The notes under the pieces were generated by a model. That model did not search any database, was not told where the DNA came from, and saw nothing but the letters and a program-made list of their open reading frames with translations. Position numbers and translations under genes: made by a program. From the NCBI GenBank assembly GCA_000827265.1, contig KN834757.1, positions 186,001-250,000 of the forward strand: a DNA stretch of 64,000 nt. The letters are read 5' to 3'. Shown here piece after piece: positions 23,341 through 35,619 of this stretch (within the stretch, counting starts at the first letter, position 1; each line of letters begins with the position of its first letter). This DNA is from Collybiopsis luxurians FD-317 M1. Taxonomy: Eukaryota > Basidiomycota > Agaricomycetes > Agaricales > Omphalotaceae.

Positions 23341-26030
23341 AGTGGGATCGATGTTTGGACCCTTCATGATTTTGACCACTGCCTCCTGGCCTGGTGACTG
23401 GTTCACTGATATCTTCCCCTGCAGAAGGAGTAACGGAACCAGTGTCGCTGCAATCACCTCACATTCAAACGATTTGACATGGCATGCAACCCGCGGACTT
23501 TGCGCAATACACGTTCATGCTTGTAATGCTGTACACCTTCAAGGTGACCAGTCCCAGGCAGATGGTACCGCCAGCGCCAGTCAGTTTATTTTTGCCTCTC
23601 CTCCACTTTCTCTCGTAGGTTACTTGCGCAGGCTACCACAGTCAAGACCAGAACATGCATCCCACGCCAACCGCGTGCAGAGGCAACGCGCCCGCCGTCA
23701 GAAGCCAGCAGTCCGTCAGGCCACTCGACACTCAACCTAATCATATGCGCTACACTGTTGACCGGGTTGGTTGCATAGAGAGGTCCACTATGGAAAGTGG
23801 AGATGATATGAATGTAGACAGACAGGACGGGATGACGATAGGGTTGGACTAGGATCAATGAAGATATACATCTTGATATCGTCGTGTCATCTACTTATTC
23901 TCTCTCCCTCACACAATTTCATTCTCGAGGCTGCATAATACTGCCTAATCCGCTTCATCGTAATTAATTCAGTTTTGCTTGCCGAACTTGTCCCTGCTTG
24001 TCCCTGCCAAAAATTGCTGGCTCGAAAAAAAAAAGCGGCTCAAGCTGCAAGCTGCAAGCTTTGACGGTTTTTGCCGCAAGCCAGATTCTTTATCCGCGGC
24101 GTGCTATTTCGGGCAAGTCGGGCAAGTCGGAGAAGTTTCGCAAGCCAATCCTTTCCATCTCCATTTTTCATCTCTTTCCAATCTTTCAACTCGCTGCATA
24201 GGCTGTGAATGTTCAACAGGGATCATAATGTCTAACACATGAAAGTTCAGTACACTTTCGGTTGTGTGTTCTAGCCAGGTTCCTCGAAAGAGTAGTAAAT
24301 GAAAATAGAGCATTCGGGGAGTGTCAAGCAGTAAATCACCATATGGTTTTGCCTCTATCCAAGTAATCCATGCTCTAAATGCAGCCTCCGAAGGTCTAGC
24401 GATGACTCTCAGGCTGGAACATAGTCATCGTTGTTGGGAAGGAGTCGAATGTGGCAGGCGGGCTAGGCGGCGAAGTAACTTGTGGGCAAGCCAAAAAGCC
24501 GATCAAGCTGGTCAATTTATTCTTGACATTTTATGATGTTGTTCGCACTCTCAAACCGTCACGATATTTTTGTTATACCCACCGACTGTTTCTCAAGGAA
24601 GGATGACAAGGGTCTAATTGCTATGTTTGCCTAATGTTTTGGGAAGCTCATTATACATTGTGATGATACTCAGTCGTACTTCAAGTGGCAAGACCTCAAC
24701 TGGCTTTCAATCCCTCCAATTTATTCATTAGATATACATTCTCTCCTTTGTGTCAGAGTTCATGTGACATGTAGAAAGGGTCATGATATTTGGATGCTAT
24801 ACTATATATACTGTTGCACTGCATGCAGATCCCTACCTAAAATAGTGAATTTATGGATAATGTACATTAAAAAGTGTAAAAAATTGCCTTCTATGGAAAT
24901 TTATTTGTGTGTTTTTGATAAGTTCACTGTAACTAGTAAAACTTACGAAAATTTGCATGCAGTGCATATACTCTTACACCTTTCCTCATACATTTGCAGC
25001 ACTCTTAATGGATGAGTCAATCATGAGAACATCCTCTATTGTTGTCCCTTACTGTTGGTCCCAACTAGAGTTTCAACACATGCAGGAATCCGTCCAAGCC
25101 TCCCCGCTGTATAAGTTCTTTTTTAGAGTAGGCTTAGATCAGCAGTTACTTGCTTCTGTAAAGTCGACTAACCCTGGTCACACGACCAGTTTTGACACAT
25201 ATTAGGTATGGCATGGTAAGATGTTACACTATTGGTACACCTGGTTGCACAATATTCTGCAGTCCTGAATTTTTCAATGCATGTTTGATTTTTGCTTGCC
25301 CTATACATTTTGAGGCCAAAGCTCACCAAATCATATGGAACCTCATCCGATGATGCCCCCTGTGAATTGATAGCTATTGATAGATAGATAGATGTGGTCC
25401 CCATGATCGAAATCACCAGTTTGTAGCAGAGGCTTTGTGACAAACTCTTGGATTATATAGAACCCTATCAAAATGTCAAATCCAAACATGACAAAAAAAA
25501 TCAAAACTGTAGGCAAATAGTATTAGATGACAAGGGAAATTGTTCCTTAGATAGTACAGCTAAAATTAATCAAGTTAAATTTACTTATTCAATGCAAACT
25601 TTAAATCTATCCAACATCTGATCAGTGATTGTCACCAAGGATTGTTGCTCTCATGGCTGAGAGGTATGTGCTCAATTGTGTCTCCTCATTTGTAATTCAT
25701 GATCCAGAACTCCAAGTTATATATATGATTTCTTGGGAGTGTCGTTGTGAGCAACAGCTTCTATTTGTTTTCTGGACTTCTGGAGGTCCCCAGGCATTGG
25801 CTGGACTCGCCGGCAGCTATGTTTCTTTCTTTCCTTGCTCTTGCCTTTCAATTTTTCTTGCTCACCTTATCCAACCCCCTGCTATTCCACTTGCTGTCCG
25901 ATCTCCCTATCTCCAGGCTTACTTGCCTCATATTTCCGCGACGGCGGAGTCTAATGAATGGCTGAATTTCTGGACAGCAAATCATGTATGTGTTTTGTGC
26001 CCACAACATTCAAGCTTAATTCATTGCATC
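23341..26030. other. AT-rich intergenic, no gene recognised
   Basis: Composition becomes AT-rich from about 24550. Small tandem duplications occur at 24040-24060 ('aagctgc' units) and 24115-24130 ('gggcaagtc' units). A GATA run lies at 25380-25395. No conserved protein signature seen. Confidence 0.4.
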
Positions 26031-27090
26031 TTTATTCTGTAGCTCATATATTCAGTGACTGACCAGCTCAGCTATTGCATCTTTATTCTGTAGTTCATAT
26101 ATTCAGTGACTGTCTAGCTCAGCTGCTGAATTCTATTCTTCAGCAGGACATATATGCAGTGAATGACTGGCTCAGCCTCTGCCTTAGTAGGACATATATG
26201 CAGTGACTGACTGGCTCAGGTGCTGCATCTTTATTCTGCACAAAATATATGCTGCGACTGACCCGCTTAGCCACTGCATCTTTATGCTGTATTACATTAT
26301 GCAGCTATCAAAAGCTGAGCCACTGGATATATGTCCAGGCTCAGTAGGCTGGAAGCAATGAAATTGAATTAGATGGTGAATAAACTTCTGTTCGGTGTGT
26401 ATTCTCATTTACAAAACATATATGCAGTGACTGCATAGGGATTAGGTCACTGCAAGCCTTGTCCCATAGGTATTGCATGCAATGACTGAGAACTGGCTTT
26501 CTGGCTGGCATGCACTCTATAGCCTAAAATGCAATAGTTAGAGAGTTAGTAAGAGTCCTGAATGTATATGCAGTAACCAAAAACCTAGGTCACTGAAATT
26601 TTGTCCAGGCGCATATATACGCTACTTTGTCCTTCATTGGCTTATAGAAAGGATGTGCAATAATGGTAGAGCAGGCTTGCTATATATGTATTCTGTAAGT
26701 CGAAATGCACTGGTCCACCAAGTGACAATTTGTGCCGGTGGAATGAACAGCGGTTGTTCGAAAGCTCAGTTGCCCACTTGTCTAAGGGGAGATACATATA
26801 TGTAATGCCCTATGAAGAGCTCAACCAATGCATATTTGTTCAGATGAGCTGGCTCGCTGTTCCTCAGGATATAGTGCAGCCGTAAGCTAGGTCATGATGG
26901 AACTGCCGGGTCCATGAATTCTGTCAAACAGAATGTATATGCAGTGACTTAGTAAGAGCTGAGCCTCTTGTACCTTTATCCTGGAGGATCAATATGCATT
27001 GATTGAAGAGATGCCAAGCCCCTGCATTATAATCCAGTAGGACATAAATGGTGTGACTCAATATTTGTTTACTGCATATATGTTCTCCAA
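26030..27090. repeat. Degenerate minisatellite
   Basis: Units of roughly 50-65 bp built on 'atatatgcagtgactgactggctcag' (shortened here to its core words) followed by a CTGCATCTTTATTCTG block are tandem at 26036-26330. They recur more widely spaced and more diverged up to about 27080. No coding capacity seen. Confidence 0.65.
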
Positions 27091-27639
27091 ACCAGAATAA
27101 GTACAGCATTGGCAGTGCCTAACCAGGCAGTGGGTTACTCAAGGGGTTGCCACTTGTGATGCTGTAGAATGAAATTGCATCGGCTCAAAAGGTGTTCTTG
27201 TTTTCTGTAGGACATAAGTACAATGGCTCAAAAGGTAGCTCTCTGCGATAATGTTCCACAGCAAGGCCATGCTGCCAGCTTGAGACACAATCGCTACTAC
27301 TGTTGAAAAAAAAATGCGGCAAATGTATATAAACTCTAGCACTATTGACTATGATCTACTCAATTTTATTCAAAGTACTGCCACGAATGAATTGGCCCAC
27401 TGGTGGGCTTTCAAAATTGTCTCCACAGGATCACTTTTTTTGACAGGCAGCACCTGTTTGGATGCCCTGTCACTTGATCTATAGGCCTATATGAAAGAAC
27501 AATGAAAAGGTGACAGTGTGAGAAAGGGATTAGGAATCATAATAGTAAAGATTAGGAATTGTCTCGGCGAGAAGCAAAAGGATGATAAAGCAAATAGAAA
27601 GAGGAGGCAGTGGAATCATGTGTAAAGAAGATGGAAGCA

Positions 27640-28205
27640 TGAAGTATCAAAGAAGTATCAGAATATCGGAATGGAATGATGGTGTGTCATAAATGCAATC
27701 ATGTGAACAAGTGTGTGAAGAAAGTAAAAAATAGGGGTGAGAAAATGATATGAGTACCAGTGTCATGACAGATACATTCTTTTGCAAGGGATTGAGTGGC
27801 AGCAGAGGTGGTCTTGTATTTGCCAGTAAGTTTTGTCCACATCTCATTGGATGTCATAACCTGATTTACACTAATAGACTGCAGATCCTTAATGTTCTGA
27901 TATACAATACCAGCAAGGCAGCCATCCTGCAACTCCCATTCCTCCAGAGAAGGGTTGTGGGAGTTAACAGCAGTAGCAGGAGCTGTGGGAGCAGGAGGAG
28001 GGCCAGCGGCACAAGGAGTGGGTGGTGCGGCAGAAACAGGAGGTGCAGAAATAGTACCATCAAGATACCCACCTAGTCCAGTAGAACAAGCAACACTTTG
28101 GAGATGGTCACAGAAAAGCACCCAATTACTTGCACCAACAAGCTGTCAATCTTTGGGGAAGACAAGAAGGTTGGGAAGAGCAGAGGACCCATTGGAGGAA
28201 GACAT
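27640..28205 (-). mobile_element. Ty1/copia-type gag fragment
   Basis: Starting at about 28205 (MSSSNGSSALPNLLVFPKD), the frame meets a TGA where the related element at 48 kb keeps TGG (DWQLVG). It continues with SNWVLFCDHLQSV, STGLGGYLDGTI, NSHNPSLEEWEL, GIVYQNIKDLQSI and MWTKLTGKYKTTSAATQSLA, then breaks off near 27700. Nearly every block has a counterpart in the gag of the 43.3-48.6 kb element, so this is a related, truncated element. Confidence 0.75.
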
Positions 28206-28257
28206 TTCGCTAAGGCCACAGGTGTCAACTGAGGTTCTTCGTGTTTCTGACTGTGAA

Positions 28258-28675
28258 TCTGTAATGAATATACTATAACCTACATAAGTGCACAAGGCCT
28301 CAGTTTGTAATAGAAAGGAACTCAATAAATACCTATAACTTACATAAGTACACAAGGCTATAGGAGGAAGGTAAGAATAGGAACCACACATATAAGTGAA
28401 GAGAAGAACATACCTCAGTTCATATAGAAAGGAACTGAGGGTGAAAGTATGTACAGCTCCTATAAATTATAAGAGAAGGAAAAACTATAATAAACAAAAC
28501 ATGGAACAAGAGAGTGAAACAGCAACAAAAAGATACCCAAATGGAAGTATACCTGCAAACTCCTTACCCATAGTTATGCCTCTGTTGTTGCCACTATGAT
28601 TTCCCACAGGACACCATTGCGCTCACATGATCACAAACTATATGCTCGATCTAACACCAGGCATCCATGTAAGGT
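28258..28675 (-). mobile_element. LTR of the truncated copia-type element
   Basis: Shares the order of words with the 48.2 kb LTR: 'cctacataagtgcac', repeated 'agaaaggaactgagg'-like blocks, 'ccacaggacacca', 'cacatgatcac' and the terminal 'accaggcatcc'. Ends are approximate because no partner LTR is present. Confidence 0.5.
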
Positions 28676-29100
28676 ATTTGTAAATAGACTGGTCATTCAC
28701 AGGACATCCTATTTACAAATAGACATGCAAAATATATGGGCATGTTCCTTTTCAAATAGACATGTATATTTCATAATGCACATATTCTAATAGCCACATA
28801 TAATTTCTAAATGAACAAGAATGTTTTCAAGGGAAGATATACTCAACCCTTACCCTTAACCTTTTGTGCTGTGTGCGAGTGCCCTATGGGCGCACCTAAC
28901 TCCTAACCCATCCTAACCACCCTAACCCCTAATGAGCCCTACCCCTAGGATTGGCAGTGTTTCAGACAATTCCCTATTGTTAGGGCTAGCAGAGCTAGCC
29001 CATATCCCACTTACCTGCACCATAGTACAACAAAGACCAGGAAAATAAAGAGAAAAGGGAAGGGATGTGCATGATGTTGTGATGGTGAGGGGAGAAGCGA
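28676..29100. other. AT-rich spacer with a few CCTAAC words
   Basis: Five or six irregular CCTAAC/CCTAACC words at 28900-28935; otherwise no feature. Confidence 0.4.
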
Positions 29101-29129
29101 AGTTGAACAACAAGGGTGTTGACAAAGTT

Positions 29130-29345
29130 ACTTCGAGAATTCAAACTCCGCTAACCTGTCCTTACAAAAGTAACTTTAAGTTACTTAAGTTACTTAAGTT
29201 ACTTTGTCGCGACAAAGTAACTTTTTTTTTCCTGCGCTTGACAACTAACTTGCCGAATCTCGGCAAAATGTAATTCTCATTAAAACTTGTTTTAACACAT
29301 TTAACAAGTTGTTTGTCACCATTGAAGGCAATATATAGGGACCCC
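29130..29345 (+). repeat. AT-rich repeat family, plus-oriented copy, with 28-bp perfect palindrome
   Basis: Begins with four AAGTTACTT words and a perfect 28-bp palindrome at 29196-29223 centred on TCGCGA. It then carries 'cctgcgcttgaca', 'acttgccga', 'ggcaaaatgtaa', 'ctcattaaaactt' and 'gtcaccattgaag'. An inverted homologue lies at 31750-31935 and a shorter one at 31190-31255. Confidence 0.6.
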
Positions 29346-30047
29346 AACTAAACTGTGAGTGTACTGAGTGATTTCAATGTCCTACATTGCCAAGACTGTT
29401 CCCAAATTGATGACTCCAATTTGTTCTATCAATATCTAAATACTCCGAGTCAAAAACATAAAAAACACCTTAGTACCACCCTGCTCTTCCTTTCTTTTGT
29501 ATAATGTTGGGTGTCACTGTATGTAAAAATAAGTATGCTGTAGCTACATTTCCATCTGTTTAGCACTGGAAATGGCACATTAAATCAATTCATCTCCCAT
29601 ATCAACCAGTAAAAAGGTACTTTCAAGTAACTTATGTGACTTGTTACTTTTGTAGCTCACAGTCAATAACCGCCATGTGGACAAAATCACTTTCTCATTG
29701 CACAGGTCAATGTCATTTCTGAGAAAGTTGCGTAAGTTAAATTTTAAGTGTTGTATTATGTTCCAGAGTCTATCGCGATGACTCAGTGTCTTTGAGTACA
29801 ATGTTGGCTTGAGTCACTCAGTACATGATAACTCTCCTTCAGTTTCTAATTAGCTCACACCCAATAAACCTTCTGGCCAAAATGAAATGAAAACTTGAAA
29901 ACTCTTTGCATCACACTTCACAGCTGAAGATGAAATGGGAAATGAATCTTGCAAGGAATCACACATCACACCCAGTGAAAGACCAATTGAAATACTTGAC
30001 TCTTTCTGACATCCACAAGGCTTCATTTATGGCAATTTCACTCAATT

Positions 30048-30612
30048 NNNNNNNNNNNNNNNNNNNNNNNNNNNNNNNNNNNNNNNNNNNNNNNNNNNNN
30101 NNNNNNNNNNNNNNNNNNNNNNNNNNNNNNNNNNNNNNNNNNNNNNNNNNNNNNNNNNNNNNNNNNNNNNNNNNNNNNNNNNNNNNNNNNNNNNNNNNNN
30201 NNNNNNNNNNNNNNNNNNNNNNNNNNNNNNNNNNNNNNNNNNNNNNNNNNNNNNNNNNNNNNNNNNNNNNNNNNNNNNNNNNNNNNNNNNNNNNNNNNNN
30301 NNNNNNNNNNNNNNNNNNNNNNNNNNNNNNNNNNNNNNNNNNNNNNNNNNNNNNNNNNNNNNNNNNNNNNNNNNNNNNNNNNNNNNNNNNNNNNNNNNNN
30401 NNNNNNNNNNNNNNNNNNNNNNNNNNNNNNNNNNNNNNNNNNNNNNNNNNNNNNNNNNNNNNNNNNNNNNNNNNNNNNNNNNNNNNNNNNNNNNNNNNNN
30501 NNNNNNNNNNNNNNNNNNNNNNNNNNNNNNNNNNNNNNNNNNNNNNNNNNNNNNNNNNNNNNNNNNNNNNNNNNNNNNNNNNNNNNNNNNNNNNNNNNNN
30601 NNNNNNNNNNNN
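30048..30612. other. Assembly gap (565 N)
   Basis: Unsequenced run of N. It lies between the oppositely oriented copies of the AT-rich repeat, as expected for a collapsed repeat. Confidence 0.99.
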
Positions 30613-31189
30613 CTGAGGGTAAATTGATAGGTCTTATACCTGATTAGCTATGTCCTGAGTACTACTAACATAATTACTAGTTTAACAGGTACACACTAAT
30701 ACATTGATTTGTTCACACCTTTTTGTGTGCTTCTGAGGACTTCATGCTTCCTAGTTTAACACTGTTTATTCATTGCAAGGTGCTCTGCAATAGCTAGGGT
30801 ATACTGTCAAAATGATAGGAAGATACTTCTTGTGTTAAATTTTTGGCACTGCTGCTGTACTGTATATGGTAGAGTGCTGAGCTTTACCACAAATGTGAAG
30901 TATTGTGGGTTATGTACCCCAGTGGTGCAGCACTGGTGCCCCTCAGCACACAATGTGTATCTCTCTCAATACAGATACTTCAACAACAATAAAAGCCTGT
31001 TAGATGTGTTGAAGCCATTGAGAAACAAGCTGCAGTCAATACAACCTCAATAGAGGAGGGATCTGAACATGTGGGAATGAGTACAAGGTCGAATGATTAT
31101 TTGGAGTATCTACCAAATATTTATACCTACAATGGGAGCAAATATGAAACATTCTACAGAGCAGCTGAGCAATAATACAGTGTTTTCTA

Positions 31190-31255
31190 ATAGAAACCAC
31201 ATTTTAATGGGAGCAACATTTTTCTGATACTTGGCAGCTCATTTTTTCTCCTCAT
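31190..31255 (-). repeat. AT-rich repeat family, short copy
   Basis: 'ttttaatgggagcaacattt' and 'acttggcagctcattttttc' match 31800-31860 in the same orientation. Confidence 0.45.
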
Positions 31256-31749
31256 GTATTGTACCATTGTATTGCAATTACATAGTTTTCAAGGAAATGC
31301 AAATAATCAATATATGTGCTTGAATGAGCTGTCTCAGTATATAGATGGTATATGGGTACCCTAATGTGGGACAGTACCTGTACCATATCCCAATCTTAAC
31401 ATCAAATACATGGTACCGATATAGGATGGTCATACCTGTAGTTTCCATTACAGCCATAATACAGGCAAACTATGGGCAGCCGTACCTGTACCATATCCCT
31501 TATTGTTATAAAAATACAGCACAGGTACAAATAATCTGGAAAAATTATGACCTGTATTTACAACCATACCCATATATAGAGCAGTTCAGAGCCCGACTTG
31601 AATGGACACGGAGTTTGTATGAAGGTGAGTAAGAATGTTTTGGGTTTGAAGTATCCAAATGTAAATTGGACAGGTTGAAATTATTGAGAAATCAGCATTA
31701 TTGAATATTTAATACACTCAATGCACTTATAATATGTTCAATTTAGTTT

Positions 31750-31935
31750 AACAATGCTTCAATGGTGACAAAAAGTACATTAAATGAGTCAAAAATAAGT
31801 TTTAATGAGAGTAACATTTTGCTGAGCTTCGGCAAGTAAGCTGTCAAGCGCAGGAAAAAAAGTTACTTGGATGTAACTTTCAAGTAACTTAATTAAATTA
31901 AAAAAGTTACTTGAAAAGTTACTTTGCACACACTC
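31750..31935 (-). repeat. AT-rich repeat family, inverted copy
   Basis: Read on the minus strand it repeats the order of 29160-29330: AAGTTACTT words, CCTGCGCTTGACA, CTTACTTGCCGA, GCAAAATGTTACTCTC, GTCACCATTGAAG. Confidence 0.6.
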
Positions 31936-32573
31936 GAACAACAAAGCCATCAAAGTTGTATGTTGTTTGGGCATTGAGCATGTGATGGCATTGGACTTGT
32001 TATTAAGCAAAGGGATGTGTTTCACTATTTAAAAAGAGGACACTGAAAATGAGGCAGGTGAAAACACAGTGGTATTTGTAAATGGACTGTACCATGTATC
32101 ACCAAGGTATTTTTAAACAACCTACATGGGCTATTGGGAATCCAAAGGAGGTTGAACAGTGAGTGATATTGGTCCATGTTATAGACTATCTGTCCTTACT
32201 ATCTTGAACAGTCTCCACTCAGAGCATCCCAACATTGAAGAGAATGAGGCTGTCATGAACAGGAGAGTACTAGGGTTGTCTCCCCTAGGCCGACTCTGTC
32301 ACAAAGTAACTTACATTACTTAGAGTGCTAGGGCAGTTGGAACCCTCTAGAGCTTTTGGTGATGCTCAATATAAATGCCCACAAGGGATCCAGGAATTAT
32401 ACATCTATTTTAGAATCCAACAGGCAGATCTTCAGCTAGGAGATTTAGGTCAAATCAAGTCTACATGGTTGGCCATGGCACACCCATGAGGAAGCCTCCA
32501 AGATCATTCAAAATGCCTCTGTATGCCATCATATTGATTCACAATTGCTATTGCTGATCATCCTCATCTTTAC

Positions 32574-33109
32574 AGCTATGTTGCTGCACATCCAGTTGTC
32601 ACACATTGTAAACTCTCTTTCGACAATCCATCATCATTGCAATTCCTAGTCATAGCCACCGACGAGCTTTGGGATGTGTTAACACTCTTATGGCATTTGT
32701 CTTTGTCTAACAGTTGGTCTATTTTAATGCTCTGCACAGTCCTGAAGAAGTCATTGGTCTTGTCAGTGATCATCTTGCTGGTCTCAAAGGAACAGTTCCA
32801 AAGGACACACTACCAACACTCGTTCCAACATCTGTAGCCAATGCTGGCATCAACGGAAAAGCCAGAAAGCAATTGGTACAATCAACAAAACAGGGTTTGT
32901 GGGCCTTTGTCGATGACAACCTCAGCACACACCTAATTAGAAATGCTCTTGGCGGCGGAGATGAGAAGGAGCTCAGGCAAATGATGAGTATTCCCTTGGG
33001 GATGTCGAGGAGGTATAGAGATGATATTACAGTTACTGTAGTGTGGTGGGAAGCAGGGAAAGAGGGGGAGTTAAAGAGTACAAATGCTGTGATTAAATCA
33101 AAGCTATGA
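32574..33109 (+). pseudogene. Truncated PP2C-family protein phosphatase (C-terminal half)
   Basis: Exon 1 (from 32574, after a TTTACAG acceptor) reads VVTHCKLSFDNPSSLQFLVI and ATDELWD. After an intron of about 40 bp the second exon reads LHSPEEVIGLVSDHLAGLKG, LPTLVPTSVANAG, WAFVDDNLSTHLIRNALGGG and MSIPLGMSRRYRDDITVTVV with WWEAGK. This is the C-terminal half of a fungal PP2C phosphatase of the pyruvate dehydrogenase phosphatase/PTC type. The N-terminal half with the first metal-binding aspartates is missing, and the usual ATDGLWD has become ATDELWD. The metal-binding RDD is kept. It retains its intron, so it is a DNA-level copy, and it sits inside repeat-rich sequence, so it is probably non-functional. 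Confidence 0.75.
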
Positions 33110-33243
33110 CCTTGATCATCTGGTCAACAATGCTGCATCGATCCATGTTGTTACAGCTGTTTGCAAAACTAATGACAGTTGATCAATTTAATGTCATTTG
33201 TGAGAAATTTGTAGATAATTTAAACTTTGAAAATTATACTTCC

Positions 33244-33451
33244 TGTTGAGAATGTGCGAGAAGGTACTTACACATTCTAGGAGCGACTCAAGCAGTGCTC
33301 CATTGTTTTCTTAGTAATCTCTTTAAGTATTATTGAAATTAGTAGAATATTCTAGAAGTAATTACTCTAGGTATAAAAGATGTACATAGAGTAGCTAAAC
33401 AACAAGAAGTTTTACTATTCCTGAAGTACTTGCCATAACCTTTTCTCAACA
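33244..33451. mobile_element. Solo LTR with 5-bp target duplication
   Basis: 208 bp beginning TGTTGAGAA and ending with the inverse TTCTCAACA. It is flanked on both sides by CTTCC (33239-33243 and 33452-33456). An internal GGTATAAAAG near 33371 would be the LTR promoter. No adjacent gag or pol, so it is a product of LTR-LTR recombination. Sequence unlike the LTRs at 43 and 48 kb. Confidence 0.85.
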
Positions 33452-33456
33452 CTTCC

Positions 33457-35619
33457 AAAAGCTGATAACTTGCTGATAACCTCTGACCACCATGGTGAAT
33501 CATACTCGCATCCCCTGTGATCTGAAAATCTGTGCTACAAAACTACAAAAATAGACTACTTGACATCCTTGAATGTGTCAGATTCAATACCTAGGTCTTC
33601 TATCACACCAGAAGTAGAATTTTTTCTGTCAAGCAGAAATTTGAGCAAAAATTAAATAAATTAGGCAGCATTCCAGTAGTCTAGAAATAGAAGTTGAAAT
33701 ATATCATTTTATTTGCAGTGAAAGATCCAGCAAGAGGTTCCCAATCAGGATGTCAAAGGCAGGGGAGAGTGAAGGCCCGATGCTACCACCTTTACCTATA
33801 TGCTGTTCTCATCCCTGTTTCATTTTCTCATTCATTTTCTCATCTTTACTTCCGTCCTTTTTAAACCTTTAGCCTGGGTTCTTAGGTGCTCGGGAGATAG
33901 GTTCTACATTACTTATGGACTCTCTTATTTATATGTTTGATATACTATCTATGCCCTCAGTCATTTACACTCATTGTGTAACTCTGAGGTTAGATTTACT
34001 TATATGTTTCACACAGGACAGTATTCAGATTATGAGTCCAGAATGAAATGAAGGAATCGTCCTTATGGGCATTTTGTTTTTTTTCTCATGGTCCTCATTA
34101 TATCGACTTTTTTTCCCCATATATGGGTCTGTCATGAATTGTTACTTTCGTTATTTGCGTGACCCTTTCAACTTCCATCTTCTCCTTCGTTGTTTGGTAA
34201 ATGATCCTCTGCTTCCTTCCTTTCTTTTTCTTTTTTCTTTTTTCTTTTTTTTTTTTTTTTTTGTTCATTTTGATTTGAATCCTTAGAATGCTACTTTGTC
34301 TTGCATACCATTGTGATCAAGCAATATTTATGTATTGAGGCTCTTCTTTCCACTGGGGTATCATCTTCTGCCTCTTCCTGCCTCGCACTCTGCCTTTCAT
34401 TTGTCGTATGGTATCTTTTCTTCGCTCAGTTCTGTCGGTGAGTTTTTTTTTTCCTTTTTTTGTCCTACACCCCCATGTACTCTATCACCACAGGTCTTTG
34501 TCTTTCAAATTGCTTTGTGTTGTACCCTTCGGCTTCCACTGTCCCTTCCCTTCATGTTCTATTCTAACGCCGCCTTTTTTGACGTTTATTTGCCGTTGCA
34601 TCGCTTCTTTGTTGTTTTATGTCTTTTAATTTTTATTATTATTCTTTCCTCTCTTATAACTACTACGAAGAGCCGACCCTTCCTATCACTTATTTTCCTT
34701 ATCACGCAATCTATCTTGCCTTTTCTTGCATCTATATGTCTGTTCAGCCAATTCTTCTGTCTCCCTTTGATCCTCCTTCCCTTCTGCCGGCCCCCGCCTC
34801 AATCCTTCTGACATTGATGTATGTTTGACTAGCCCTACCTTGCCTATCTTACACTTATCTTTCTTAGTCATTCCATACCTCCTGATGTTCTTTTGTGCCA
34901 TCTCAGTTTTCGTGACCTGCGCTCTCTTTCAGCTGTATCCTCCTCATGCCATGCTCATGTTAACGTGTTTCATCGTCATGCATTAAGACCCAAAAATGTT
35001 TTGCAATCATTCTTCACCTTGTCAGATATCCCGTCTTTCATGGATTTACTGGTTGGTTTTTTTCTTTATTCTTCATTTATTTATTTTTTTTTTTGTATTT
35101 TTTCTATGGCTCTCGTATCCAATGTCCGCCTCTAATTGTTCACCAGATGCGTCGTTAGTGGATCGGTTGCCTCTAAATTCTTCTCTCGTGAATGTTACAA
35201 TTCCAATCTCGACTTATTTTGCTCTCTTTCTTGGTGCAGGTCTGTGGGCACTTGGCTTTTGGCTCACGGTTTTGTCTTCCGTCCAACCGATGCGCAGCAG
35301 GATCGCTCATTTACTGCCGCCTTTGCCTGCGTTGTGACTACATCCCCTTTGGTTTCATCAGAAACTTTGTCCTCCTCAGATTACGACTCCACCGATATTG
35401 TCCACTCATGGTCTTTCTCCGCACTGGATGGCTCTCACCCTGTCCAGCTCATGGCAACCGTGCATTCCCCTGTCGCTTCTATCCTTTCTTTTCACTCCAG
35501 TGCATGTTGTTCAAATAAAATTTCTCCTTGATGTCTTACTTACTCAGTTTAGTTCGTAATATCAGATTTTTACATGCGAGTCAGCAATAAAACCATCAAA
35601 TGTATAGTGTTTTACATTC
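33457..35619. other. AT-rich, then pyrimidine-rich region without recognisable gene
   Basis: From about 34050 to 35500 the plus strand is strikingly T/C-rich, with long T runs at 34230-34262, 34445-34460 and 35060-35100. Open frames encode mostly Phe, Leu and Ser and follow from composition. No family signature seen on either strand. Confidence 0.45.

Noticed and set aside
26030..27090. CRISPR-like array
   Set aside because: Units are degenerate, spacers are not unique fixed-length sequences, and the host is a eukaryote.
28895..28940. CCTAAC words as an interstitial telomere
   Set aside because: Irregular spacing and only five or six words, several imperfect; fungal CCCTAA arrays are regular. 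Weak at best.
29906..30616. Open frame running through the N gap
   Set aside because: Artefact of unsequenced bases read as open codons.
33480..33760. Internal region of an LTR retrotransposon after the solo LTR
   Set aside because: No primer-binding site, gag or pol signature, and identical CTTCC flanks on both sides of the LTR show that no internal region is attached.
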